Assembly: GCF_008831285.2 (NCBI RefSeq)
Contig: NC_045148.1
Location: 12,276,683 to 12,340,682 of the forward strand
Direction: 5' to 3'
DNA from: Nymphaea colorata
Lineage: Eukaryota > Streptophyta > Magnoliopsida > Nymphaeales > Nymphaeaceae
DNA length: 64,000 bases
The notes under the pieces: generated by a model
Told to the model about the DNA's origin: nothing
Databases searched by the model: none
The model's input: only the letters and a program-made list of their open reading frames with translations
Part shown: positions 46,761 to 58,117 of the stretch, piece after piece
Layout of the letters: each line of letters begins with the position of its first letter
Position numbering within the stretch: position 1 is the first letter of the stretch
Made by a program: the position numbers and the translations under genes

Positions 46761-46799
46761 TCTCTCTCTCTCTCGATCGTTAATAGAGAAATGCCTACG

Positions 46800-47334
46800 A
46801 AGAGTCAATTTCTAATTTAAGAAGAAAGAGGAAACTTCAGAGAGAGAGAAAGAAAGAGTAGGGAGGGGGCGAGAGGAAGGAGAGCACGGGGAGGGGAAGG
46901 GTGATTCAGTAATTACAGGAAACGTGGAGAGCGGGATCCTGGAATTAGAATATTTCGCTTTCGGCCTTCTCCGTCCCTGATGTGGTGGGGAAGGGCAGGT
47001 GGAAGGAAGAAAGATTCATTTTCCCTGGCCTGCTGACACGGCGGGCCCCACAACCAACCCTCTTACTCGTTCGTTTCTTCCTTCCACCTCCCCTGCGCTC
47101 ACGGCCTCCGCGTGTTTGACATCGCACTCCTCTCGCCACTCGTGTCCTTCCCCGTTCCCTCTTCCTTTTTACTTTTCTTGTCTTTCCTCTTTGTCAAACA
47201 GGGTGCTCTAAATCCATAATAAATGCTTGAATGAAAAGAAGGTGTTCCTAAAATAACAAATAACAATCGCACTTTACTTTGCTTATATATATATATATAA
47301 AGCATGACTGTCATTGTTTTTTTTTTTTTCTAGG
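46800..47334. other. upstream region of the epimerase gene, GA- then CT-rich
   Basis: Purine-rich on the plus strand to about 46880, then mixed, then pyrimidine-rich (47050-47190). A promoter for the minus-strand epimerase is expected at the left part. No TATA box or other gene was recognised. Confidence 0.35.
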
Positions 47335-47486
47335 ACTCAACCACCGGTAGCAGTGAGCGCACTACAGCCAGCATCCATGGAAGGGAGTTGTTGGGTCTCC
47401 CCTTTTTCACCCATGATCATGGGTGGAGAAGGGGAGCCTCGGCGGACTGCGGTGGCAGTTTGCCCACTGCTACCAGTGGTTGAGTT
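47335..47486. repeat. foldback element
   Basis: Inverted arms ACTCAACCACCGGTAGCAGT (47335-47354 and on) and ACTCAACCACTGGTAGCAGT (inverted, ending 47486) enclose a second, inner palindrome: CTCCCCTTTTTCACCCATG opposite CATGGGTGGAGAAGGGGAG around 47395-47437. The whole segment can fold into a hairpin. No target duplication was identified. Confidence 0.75.
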
Positions 47487-47514
47487 GTTGAAAAAGAAAA
47501 AAAAAAATCATGGG

Positions 47515-47577
47515 CATCCATTTGCTTTTAGATGGACGGCTCCACAATCATGGGTATTGAAAGGGAGTCTCGACGGC
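47515..47577. repeat. 63-bp flanking repeat, left copy
   Basis: Starts CATCCATTTGC and ends CGACGGC directly in front of the truncated gypsy-1 5' LTR. The same 63 bp, with four differences, directly follows the 3' LTR (52355-52417). It is much longer than a retrotransposon target duplication. Confidence 0.9.
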
Positions 47578-47967
47578 AGTCTGTACAGTCCTTTGCTTTG
47601 TTTTGCATTGTACTTCCTTTGTTTATGTTGAGTCTTTTACTTACGTTTGTTTGCTTGTAAAGGAGTACTCTTCCACCGGTCTAAGTGTCATGTATTGAGA
47701 TTTCTTGTTTTGGGTGGTCGGCATGGAAATCCTGTAAGCGACTTTGGTCATCCTACATAAGTAAAGTTAAGATCATTCTTCTTGCTTATCTTTCTCGTGA
47801 TGTACAAGTTTTTCAAGTTGAATACATTGTGAGATTTCTTTATTCACAAAGCATTATTTATACACTTGTTTTCTAAAACTACCTTTGCACCCCTTTCAGT
47901 GGTTTGAAGGCTTACGACAATCAGGTTCTTGCCGTGCCGCACAGGCTGAAGAAGTCAGCCTGTGACA
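47578..47967 (+). repeat. 5' LTR of gypsy-1 (first bases missing)
   Basis: Begins at AGTCTGTACAG and lacks the TGTTCCCCTGTGTCTA start present in the 3' LTR; ends CCTGTGACA, two bases before the primer-binding site. Many substitutions and a few small indels relative to the 3' LTR. Confidence 0.9.
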
Positions 47968-47969
47968 AC

Positions 47970-47983
47970 TGGTATTAGAGCTC
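47970..47983 (+). promoter_or_regulatory. Primer-binding site of gypsy-1
   Basis: TGGTATTAGAGCTC, the initiator-Met type with C to T at one site, two bases after the 5' LTR. Confidence 0.85.
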
Positions 47984-48111
47984 AATCTGGGAAAGCGGTT
48001 GGAGAGTCGGTGTAGAACTACACGCCGGTGATCGTTGATCGAAGAAGATGTCTTGACGACTCAATATAATTTGTGAAGCACCAAGGGCAAGGGAGTAGCC
48101 CACTCTGACGA

Positions 48112-48650
48112 GATGGGTACATCCCAAGGTCAGGAAGACCTGGTCGAGATGGTGAACAAGTTGGTTGCTGACGTAACTACTCATGAAAAAGCGTTGGGCA
48201 ACGTAGCCTAGTCCTTCAGAGAAATGAAGGACGAGATGAAGATTCTGCGGGATCAAATGGCCGATCTCGTGGCCATGAATCGGTCACTTACTGACACAGT
48301 GACCACACTGCAAGTTGAAGTCAATGAACTTCAGATAAAAAACTGCACTCTACAGTGATAGATCTCTGTAGGTGGAGGTGACGATCGGCTAGCGAAGGTC
48401 GACGTTCAGAGGCCAGCGAAATATAATGAAACTCGGGATAGTCGAGTGATTGACAACTTTTTATTCCAAGTGGAATACTATCTCGATCTGCAATGCGTTG
48501 TGGGGGACGACCTTCAGGTCAAGACTGCAGCTATGTTGCTGGAGGGCGATGTTGTGGCGTGGTGGAGAAGGAAACAACTCAACATTGAAAAGAAGATCTA
48601 CATAATAGACACTTTTGATGATTTTCAGCGAGAGTTGAAAATGGAAGGCC
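48112..48650 (+). pseudogene. gypsy-1 gag remnant
   Basis: Readable as MGTSQGQEDLVEMVNKL, a coiled-coil-like stretch (MKDEMKILRDQMADLV, TVTTLQVEVNELQIKN), then RPAKYNETRDSRVIDNFLFQ, VEYYLDLQCV and LLEGDVVAWWRRK. Stops occur at about 48210 and 48357. It ends at FDDFQREL and is joined abruptly to the protease, so the rest of gag, including its zinc knuckle, is missing. Confidence 0.85.
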
Positions 48651-48654
48651 TACC

Positions 48655-49023
48655 ATGGCTATGGTAGACATGAGTGCCACATACAACTTCGTCTCAGATG
48701 AGGAGGCGAGGAGATTGGGCCTCACTCTTGAGAACGGAGAGTTATGCATGAAGGCAGTGAACTCAGAGGCAAAACTCATCCATGGTGTAGCCCGAGATGC
48801 GATTGTGAAGATTGAGAGTTGGTCAGGAAGAGCCAACTTCTCGGTGGTCCCGATGGATGATTTCCAGATGATCTTAGGCATGGAGCTCCTCAGTATAGCA
48901 AAGATGGTCCCAATGCCGCACTTACGTAGGATTAGTATCATGGATGATAAGTCTCCTTGTATGGTCCTAACAATATCAATTAAGAAGGATAAGGATAAGG
49001 TCGCAATGATATCTGCTCTTTAG
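48655..49023 (+). pseudogene. gypsy-1 protease
   Basis: MVDMSATYNFVSDEEARRLGL corresponds to the usual DSGATHNFVS active site; here the Ser-Gly after Asp is altered, so catalysis is unlikely. The MILGMELLS motif follows as expected for gypsy retropepsins. Stop at 49021-49023. Confidence 0.85.
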
Positions 49024-49149
49024 TTGAAGAAAGGTCTAAAACACGGTGAAGAGACGTACTTGGTGGCAATCAGGGAAGTGACTAATGACTCCCCTGGTTT
49101 GGTCCCATAGGTGCTTGTGTCTGTCTTAGCGGAATTCGCAGGAATAATG

Positions 49150-50340
49150 TCTGCGGAGCTCCCTAGATAGCTGCCACCTCGACGTGAGGTGGATCATGCC
49201 ATAGAACTCCTTCCTGGTGCCAAACCATCGGTAATGACACCTTATCAAATGGCCCCTGCAGAACTGAAAGAACTCCGGCGACAGTTGGACGAGATGCTAG
49301 ATGGAGGTATAATCAGGCCCTCCAAAGCTCCTTTTGGTGCACCAGTGTTGTTCCAAGCAAAATATGACGGCTCAGGTTATGTGTGGATTACAGGCGCTGA
49401 ACAAGGTAACGGTGAAAAACAAGTACCCCTTACCTTTGATTGCAGATCTGTTTGATCAACTAAGCAGAGCTCGAGTATTTTTCAAGCTGGATCTCAGATC
49501 TGGATATTGGCAAGTTCGGATTGTTGACGGCAACGAGCCGAAGACAACTTGTGTCACTCGCTACGGTGCCTTTGAATTCTTGGTAATGCCATTCGGGTTG
49601 ACGAATGACCCAACCACTTTTTCGACTCTAATGAACAAGATATTCTATCCGTACTTAGATAAGTTCGTGGTAGCCTATATTGATGATATTGTAGTGTAAA
49701 GCGGCTCAATGGGAGAACATGTAGAACACCTGCGGACAGTGTTCAAGGTGTTGGAAGAAAACAAACTCTATGTGAAGTGCTTATTTGGCCAATAAGAAAT
49801 CAGTTTTCTCGGTCATGTAGTGGGTAAAGGTCAGCTGCGAATGGACACAGAAAAGGTGAGGGCTATTCAAGACTGGAAACCGCCAACCAACGTACCAGAA
49901 CTACGTTCTTTTCTTGGTTTGGTGAATTACTATCGGTGATTCATTGAGGGGTATTCTTTGATAGCTGCACCTCTCACTGATTTGCTGAAGAAGAACCAGA
50001 CTTGGGCTTGGGATGAACTTGAAGAAGATGCCTTCAAGAAATTGAAAAGGGTCCTGACGTAGGAGCCTGTGCTCAGGTTACCCGACCACTCGAAGAAGTT
50101 TGAAGTCCACACGGATGCATCAGATTTTGCTATTGGCAGAGTTTTGATGCAGGAAGGTCACCCGGTTGCCTATGAAAGCAAAAAACTTAAGGACGCGGAG
50201 CGTTGGTATTCTGTTCATGAAAGAGAGATGACGGCCATCATCCATTGTCTTCGTACATGGAGACACTACTTGTTGGGAAGTTAATTTGTGGTAAAGACTA
50301 ATAACGTAGCCACAAGTTACTTCCAACTCAAAAGAGGTTG
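49150..50340 (+). pseudogene. gypsy-1 reverse transcriptase and RNase H
   Basis: HAIELLPGAKPSVMTPYQMA, ELKELRRQLDEML, then after a frameshift near 49380 [40 protein letters not shown] and the YIDDIVV catalytic block, followed by a TAA at 49697. Later motifs are [19 protein letters not shown] and the RNase H start VHTDASDFAIG with YSVHEREMTAII. Additional stops occur near 49794, 49938, 50060, 50282 and 50340. Confidence 0.9.
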
Positions 50341-50391
50341 AGCCCTAAGCAAGTCTGATGGTAGGAATTCCTTGCGAAATTCGATTTTGCC

Positions 50392-51950
50392 TTGGAGTAC
50401 AAGGCAGGGAGAACCAACGTCGTAGCCGATGCACTGAGTCGAAAGGCAGAGTTGGAAGCTACTCAGACAGCATCATCCGAAGCACAACTCGAGAGTGCTC
50501 TTCTCGGGCGGATTCGAGAAGGCATGAAGCAGGACCCTGTGGCCAAGCACTTAGTCGAAACAGCTGAAGCGGAAAAAACGCGACGATTCTGGATGCAAGA
50601 TGGACTTTTGATGGCAAAAGGTAGACGAGTGTTCGTGCCTAGATGGGGCAACCTTCGACGAGAATTGTTGAAGGAATGCCATGACTCGTTGTGGGCTAGC
50701 CATCCTGGCCAGGAGCGGATGTTGGCACTCCTCGAACGTGACAACTACTGGCCACAGATGCGCAACGACGTTGAAGCATATGTGAGAACATGCTTAATTT
50801 GTCAGCAGGACAAAGGAACAAATCAGAAGCCTGCCGGTTTCCTAGAGCCTCTTCATATTCCATAACGTCCGTGGGAATGCCTCTCCATGGACTTCATCGT
50901 CAGCTTACCCAAAGTTGACAGCTTCAATTCCATCCTTGTGGTTGTGGATAGATTTTCAAAATACGTCACCTTCATCCTGGCCTCCAAGGAATGTCCCGTA
51001 GAGAAGACGACAGAGTTATTTGTGAAGCATATAGTCAAGCACTGGGGCGTACAGGAAAACATTGTCAGTGATCGGGACGCTCGCTTCACAGAGAAGTTTT
51101 GGTGTGAAGTATTTTATTTGTTGGGTTCGGATTTATTATTCTCAACGAGTTTTCACCCACAAACTAATGGTCAAACTGAACAGATCAACAGATTGTTGGA
51201 ACAATACCTTCAGCACTATGTCAGTGCGAATCAAAAGAATTGAGTAAAATTGTTGGATGTAGCTCAATTTTGCTACAATTTACAAAAGAGTGAGTCTTCT
51301 GGACATAGTCCATTCGAGATAGCTACTAGACAACAGTCGTTGATGCCTCATACTCTTACTGCCCAAGAGAAGGACGACCCACTTTTGCCTACCAGGAACA
51401 AATTGAAATGGCTAAGGCGTTCTTACACAAGGCTGCCATGAAGATGAAAAAGTTTGCAGATCGAAATCGAAGGCCAATGGAATTCCGAGTTGGTGATCAA
51501 GTCCTCGTGAAGCTCTATCCTGATCGCACAGATATTTTTCATGGTCGACACATGTCATTAATTTATAAATATGAAGGACCCTTTATAGTGCTGAAGAGAA
51601 TCGGGAAGCTAGCTTACAAGCTAGACTTGCCTCCAGACTTTAAGGTGCATTCAGTGTTTCATGTCTGTAACCTGAAGCCCTTCTACTTTGATGAGGAAAA
51701 CCCTGACAGAAGCGTCCCAGAACGAGACCCGATCTTACAGCGAGGCCCGTCGACCAAGCGAGCGGCAGACCGTCAGATGAAAGAGATTCTTCAGCACTAA
51801 ACAAACTATTTAGAGAAGCCAAAGAAGTACCAAGTGAAGTGGATAGGCGAACACAACCTCACTTGGGAGTATGCATTCCGCATGAAGCAGCGCTACCCGT
51901 TGGAAGTCAAAGCCTATCATGAAGCTGCTGGCGCCGATGACGGCGCTTGA
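50392..51950 (+). pseudogene. gypsy-1 integrase and chromodomain
   Basis: EYKAGRTNVVADALSRK ends RNase H. HHCC zinc-finger and core follow: HPGQERMLALLERDNYW, CLICQQDKG, MDFIVSLPK, VVVDRFSKYV, IVSDRDARFT, FHPQTNGQTEQINR. After a frameshift near 51390 comes the C-terminal part (FRVGDQVLVKL, KYEGPFIVLKRIGKLAYKL, VFHVCNLKPF). After a TAA at 51798 the same frame gives a chromodomain-like KYQVKWIG...LTWEYAF, ending at TGA 51948-51950. In-frame stops at 50863 and 51241. Confidence 0.9.
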
Positions 51951-51966
51951 ATTGAAGGGGGGAGCC

Positions 51967-52356
51967 TGTTCCCCTGTGTCTAAGAGTCTGTACAGTCATT
52001 TGCTTTGTTTTGCATTGTACTTCCTTTGCTTACACTTGTTTTCTTGTAAGGGAGTACCCTCCTACCGGTCTAAGTGTCATGTATTGAGATTTCTTGTTTT
52101 GGGTGGTTGGCATTGGAATCCTGTAAGCGGCTTCGGCCATCCTATATAAGTAAAGTTGAGATCATTCTTCTTGCTTACCTTTCTCGTGATGTACAAGTTT
52201 TCCAAGTTGAATACATTGCGAGATTTCTTTATTAACAAAACATTCTTTATACACTTATTTTCTAAAACTACCTTTGCGCCCCTTTTGGTGGTTTGAAGGC
52301 TTACGACAATCAGGTTCTTGCCGTGCCGCACGGGCCGAAGAAGTCAGCCCGTGACA
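51967..52356 (+). repeat. 3' LTR of gypsy-1
   Basis: 390 bp, TGTTCCCC...GTGACA, with a TATATAAG box near 52143 and preceded by the purine tract GAAGGGGGGAGCC. It is followed without spacing by the right 63-bp flanking repeat. Confidence 0.9.
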
Positions 52357-52417
52357 TCCATTTGCCTTTAGATGGACGGCTCCACATTCATGGGTATTGA
52401 AAGGGGGCCTCGACGGC
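52355..52417. repeat. 63-bp flanking repeat, right copy
   Basis: Same sequence as 47515-47577 apart from four substitutions; continues into unrelated GC-rich sequence (52418-52570). Confidence 0.9.
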
Positions 52418-52420
52418 TCC

Positions 52421-55400
52421 CTCGTCCCCTTCTGGCCTTCCCTCCACGATGGGTCGGGTGGAAGGGCACACCTGATGAGCCACCCATCTTTGGGTGGGCC
52501 GTTGCATCACCCGGCAGCCCTTCGGCGACGATAGGAGAAAGAGCAGTCGCTGGAGAGGGAGAGAAAGGAAGAGGGAGGAAAGTGAGATGAAAAAAAAAGA
52601 GGTTAAATCTAAACCATTTGATCAAATCCGATGGTTCAGATTTGATGTTTTTAGATGTGTCACCATTCACTTTGATATATATTATATGCTAACACCCCAC
52701 AATTTTTTGTCTTAATTAATAGAATACAATTTCAAAATCTTACAAAAGAATTTCACAAAAACAATTATGAAAAAACTTCAATGTTAAAGTTAATTTCGAA
52801 TCTAAACATAATCTAGTTTCAAATCAAGAATTTAACTCATAATACAAATCCCAATGCTAGATTACAAATCCAAATCCTAACCCAATACTCAAAACTGGAT
52901 CCAAATTAAGTTTTAGAAACTCAAATCCAATTGCAATTGTCATTTGGGATCCATGTTCAATTTGAAAAACAAATCTGAATTTTAAATCTGAATCTAAATT
53001 CAAATTCAAAAATTGGATCCAATTTAAGATCCAAAATGTTGTGTATGGGACCCATGTGTGGGCCCCACCTAGCTCCTGTGGCCAAGAACCACCCAAGAGG
53101 TCATGCACCCCCTCCTTTTAAAAATATTTCCTCTCATCTATCATTTTCAACGAGGGGTAAATAAGATCATAACTAAATTCACGAGAAAATAGTGAAATTT
53201 ATAGCTCTTTCTCTCTCCATTGATTGGAAAGATCCTCTAATTAAGGATAGGGGCTCAGTTCCAACCAATCCATGGTAGCATTCCACTAACCTACTTAAAC
53301 CAAGTAGGTTCATCTTAGGTGGACCCAAAAGTGACGCCACACCTCACTAAGCTCAGTCAACATGAGCTTAGCTTAGTCAAACCAAAAAAGGGCTAGGTCT
53401 ACCCTACGATCCAGCTACTGGACGGTGATGGACCTTGACTAGATCAAGTTTACTTTGACTAAACCTAGTTAAAGTAAAAATTCAAAATTGAGCTCAATTT
53501 AAGCACAATTAAGTGCTTCCTAAACTCAAATTCATCCAATTTACTCAAAATAAGTCAACCTCAGCTCACAAAATGAGTTTTGACTTTGGCCGATTGGTCA
53601 AGTTTGATCAAATTTGGACAACTTTGTCCTTCCATGATCAACTTGAATTCATAGAACCCAAAATTATGATTCTATGTAAATCAGATACACATTTGAATTT
53701 GTCAAATGTACAAATCAAATACCAAGTTTAAAATCAATATTTCAAAATAAATTTGATCCAATTAAATCCATTTTCAAATTGAATTATGGACAAAAATGTC
53801 TTTTTAAACCAAATTTGACAGAATTTTCACAAGTCCTTTCAAATTAAATTAAATTTTCAACAAGAATTTGCAATTCATAAGATTTAAAGCTTAGTCACTA
53901 GGTTTGAACATGGCAAGCTCAAATTGAAAAATAAAACCGAGTCAAGGGCATTTTCATCAAAATTTTAAACCAAGTGTTTAAAAACATAAACCTTGACTCA
54001 AGTTAGACTTGACTAGGTCTTGATCATAGTTCACCAGACCTTGACAAGCACACCCAGCTCATGCGTGTGGGCTAGGTGTGCTTGGCTGAAATCCTTTAAA
54101 GAGGATTAAAACTCATTTAATCCTCCTTTGTCAAGTTCTCAATCCATGTATCTATACCAATAATCAAAATTCACTTAACCATTGGCCGAATTAAATGTTG
54201 GCTGAGGTGGGTGCCACATTAGTCTATTTTTCAAAATTTAAATTAATTTAATTCTATCTTGGTGCATAGATGGATCTATCATAACCCACTAGCTCAAAAG
54301 GGGCAAAGTCCCCAAGCCTTGGGCATGTTCTAAGAGAGAGTTAAGGAGATAGGTGAAGGCACCTTCGCTCCTTCTTCATTTCTATTAAACCCCCCTTGAG
54401 GCCAAAGGAGGGGAATGATTTTTTTCATTTTCATGTATTGTTGTCTCTCTCTTCTCCTTAGTTGTCTCCAAGAGGAAGAAGAAGAGGAAGAGAAGAGGAC
54501 GCCAAGAAGAGCAGAAGCTGCCATTATCCAAGCTCCCTCTGTCTCTGTCTCTCTCCCATTCCTTGTTTCTAGATTTGCTCAGCTACGCCACTTCATTGGA
54601 CTATTGCTTAGGATTTCTAGTATAAGGAAAACCATCTTTATTCTAGCAAATTTTAGCAAGATGACTCTTTTCTTTTAGCTTTGCTAAGCTCTAATCAAAG
54701 CTTGAATTCATGTTTAAGATTGCTCGATTTAGAGAACAAGCAAAAAAAAAAAAGCTACAAGAATCAAGGCCGACAACATGGTAAGGGTGATTCTAGATTG
54801 TTCTTCATTTATTTTTGCTTCTTGCTATTTATTTTCAAGTTTAATATTCATAAGAGAGTTTCATTTTAGTTACAATCAAATGTACATTTTAGTGCATTCT
54901 TCTTGCATGAATCAGATTTTCTAAAAAAAAACCCATGAATCTATCTTTTAAAAGGGCCCCAAAGTCATGCCCATTTGAAAAATAGCTGGTCTAAAGTCAT
55001 TTTCAACATTCCACCATGAGAGGATTCCACGGTGAGAGAGTGATTTATATTTGCTGCAATATATGTAATTCAATTGCCTATTAGAGATAGATGCATTCTT
55101 ATGAATGTGATCTAACCTTGCACGGAAACAACATAGACAAAGAAGCTTGAGTATTTTTTTAACCCAGCTATGACTATCACGGTTAATAAGATAAACAGTC
55201 CCTTATCAAAATCTCATTTTAAGAGACAAGATACCTATATATATTATTTAAAAATCAATTTTCTCTTTTAAAGTTAGGTTGAAATACATTTCCAAACTGA
55301 CTTTAAAGAAAGAATCATCATTTTGATCTTCTTAGTTCTAAAGTCCAATATTATTCAATATTTCATCTCAAAATTTTTTATATTTCAATAATACATGCTC

Positions 55401-57030
55401 AAAATGCATGCATATTCTGAAATCAGAGCATCTTTTCATAAAATTTAACTTAAAAGTTTTAAGGTTACAACAATGATTAATTTCAGCCACGCTATAGAAC
55501 TAAAAAAAATTCTAATCTCATTCAAATCGGCATCCTAGAATACACTTTTAGGAGTTGCTGTTTTCATTTATAAATTTTTAGATTTGCATGGGTTAATCCT
55601 TATCGAAAATTATTGCAAATCATATGAAGAATCCAACTTTCATTCTTCTTAAAAAACAGATCAAATATGCTGAAATCATCCAAGGAATAGACAAATCTTT
55701 TGACATAAAATCTAAAATCTAATTTGGTTTTAGACAAGAAAGTTTTCTAAAACTTCATGTCTAGGTCCAACATGAATGATAGCATGTTTTGAAAAGGAAC
55801 GTTCCTTTTGTTGATTTAAACACTTAACTTAGATAGAAGTTAAGCAAAGTTTCAATGATTCATTATCATTTCTAAAAAATAAAAAACTTTCTTAGAACCA
55901 ACATTTCTAATTTTCAACTATATAAATCGGCATAAAATCTGACTTTATGACTGCTTTGAGACAGAGTGGTTGTTATCCACGTCTCCCATATACTTTGAAG
56001 ATTGATTTTAACATTATTTGCATGATATTCATCATTTGATGATTTTATGTTAAATCTCAAGCTTGTAAACTACATTTCCAACTCTTGTGCTTAATAATAT
56101 GTCAAGCACGCTTAGGAAAAGTCCTATGTTCCAATTAAAAATCAATCTTTGTATGTGTACAACATGAATTGAATTTTATGTTGAATAAATGTTGAGAGAT
56201 CAAGAGAGAGAGAAAAATGAATGTCTCGTATAGTTTTCATTTTCTTTCATGCATTTTCAACACACACAAATCAATTGCACCACACACACCTTCTCTAGAA
56301 ATTAAGTGATTCATTTTGAGTTGCAAAAGGTGACAAAGTCATATTGCAACAAGAATTTAGAAATCTCACTTAGTTTCATGAAAAAACATAAGCACTATAT
56401 CCTAATTTGGCCAAAATACGTTAAAAACAACATGCTTTCTAAAATTTTGGAACTTATGTTTCATCAAAAGAGTAAGTTTTACTTACCTAAGCAACTCCAA
56501 TTTTTCTCTAAATAGAAAACTCATTTAGGACACAATTCATGTTTCTTAGACCTAATCACTTGATGTGGAAAAAAGAGATTTCAAAAATCAATCATTTGCT
56601 AAGAAAGCGTAACCACTTTGTCCAAAATTTGGTCTATTTGCTAAGTTAACTTAGCCATTCTTTCTAAAAATTTAATCACAAGTTGATCTCAATTTTAATC
56701 CAAAATCAAGAAATGATCTTGAGTTCACAATAAGGAACTAGATCTAAATCACTAACATCTTCAATTTTCCAAGTCAAATTCTCAATTATCTATTCAATTT
56801 TCCAATCAAAATTTCTAAATTATCAAGCAAATTTCCAAAATCTTGGATCAAAACCACAATCCAAATCAATTTTCAATATTTATGCCAATTTTGAAATCAA
56901 ATTAAAATGACACATTTTCAACCAAAGTAATGGTCTTCAAATTAAAATCAATTTAAAGATTTTTCAAATTTGCCCAAAAAATTGACCCAAATTCCTAAAA
57001 GCAAATTGAATTTTCAAATCACTTATTTAA
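52421..57030. other. long non-coding, G-poor stretch
   Basis: No gene recognised in 4.6 kb. Much of 52.7-53.0, 53.5-54.0 and 56.7-57.0 kb consists of A/T/C-rich runs such as AAATCCAATTTTC with few G on the plus strand, similar in style to 1250-1830. A short GGAAGAAGAAGAGGAAGAG tract lies near 54470. This could be the untranslated part of a large LTR element, but no paired LTR or domain supports that. Confidence 0.4.
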
Positions 57031-57840
57031 AACCAAAGGAAGTGCCGAGGACAGCCGACAGTGCTGCCGAGGTCGAGCACACAGCCGAGGATAGACAACT
57101 GATGGTCGCAGCAGGCGCAGCCGCGGTCGAGGAATGTAGAGAGAGAGCGCGAGGGCCACACGTAGACAGGGCAGGGAGTAGTGCAACACATTTGGCCGAG
57201 ACCGTGGCCGAAGTTAGTAGCGGGCCAAGTGTCGATACTGTCCTTAGGGGATTCATTGTACCGATCAATTGTCTTCAATGGAAGGATCATCCGTGCGCAT
57301 TCCAACTCGATTTGGTCTAAAGCACTGGTTCATTCATCCGGTATTTCACTGATCAAAGGGTCTGGATGAACGAGAAGATCAGACCAGAAAGGCACATTCA
57401 ATTGGCCTTTGGGTGGACTGTCTAACACCGATTCCAGTCGATTCATTGGGAGTTTAGCCAAAAAGTTTGTGTCCATTGTGATTCATTATGAGTATTTTGT
57501 CTTGTGGACGAGATTCGGATTGTTCTGGAGAGGATTGGGCTGGGAATCGATCGGGAGAACCATCGCCTGCGCATTCCCCTAATTTGTCACCAACATATCT
57601 CTGATCAATCGCAAATCTGAAGAGTTTGGGAGACCATTTGCACAAATGGACACCATGGTTGTCTTTCCAACATGCCAACGGCGATTTTGAACCAAGTTTG
57701 AGTGAAATCCATGGAGAATTGAGGGAGATAAGACTTCTGGTCGGAATCATGCGATAACCGATGTTGCTGAGGAGCATGCAACTGCCGATCAGGCGGATCT
57801 TCATTTTCCAGCAATAGAGATGATTCTGAATCGAAACAGT
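57031..57840 (+). other. GC-richer segment with short, broken ORFs
   Basis: Base composition switches abruptly near 57035. CCGAGG recurs (57045-57110) and an Ala/Glu-rich frame (AEVEHTAEDRQLMVAAG) runs to 57320. A further frame reads FIGSLAKKFVSIVIHYEYF and WRGLGWESIGRTIACAFP before a stop. No domain recognised; it may be a decayed retroelement gag, but that is a guess. Confidence 0.25.
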
Positions 57841-58117
57841 ACTGAAATCTAACTTATCTTGTCCCTAATTAGTGTTCTAATCCGTTGATTTGCACTTTAT
57901 GACTGATTTGGGAAAAAATCTCCAATTTTTGTAGGAGAATCCCCAATATCGCACCAGAGGACTCTCCCGTTTTCACCTGAACAGGCCTGCGACATCATGA
58001 ATCACGAAATCGGGCGCGTTTCTTGTGGAGACCTCAGATCGACCTCCAATTTGGGGCATCTACTCCCTGAGGTGTCCTCTACCAATGGTCCAAATTTCAG
58101 GAGCAATCGATTATTGA

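Larger units (their letters stand above)
47578..52356 (+). mobile_element. Degenerate Ty3/gypsy chromovirus (gypsy-1)
   Basis: Plus-strand element with LTRs 47578-47967 and 51967-52356, a primer-binding site TGGTATTAGAGCTC (47970-47983, initiator-Met tRNA with one change) and a polypurine tract before the 3' LTR. The domain order protease, RT, RNase H, integrase is gypsy-type. A chromodomain-like end (KKYQVKWIG, LTWEYAF, about 51820-51880) indicates a chromovirus. Gag runs directly into a damaged protease, so the region between is deleted. Ten or more stops and frameshifts, and LTRs clearly more divergent than those of copia-1, mark it as old. Confidence 0.93.

Noticed and set aside
57023-57369. 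Overlapping ORFs in four frames as a gene
   Set aside because: GC-rich composition keeps several frames open by chance; no domain, and all are short. Listed only as an unassigned segment.
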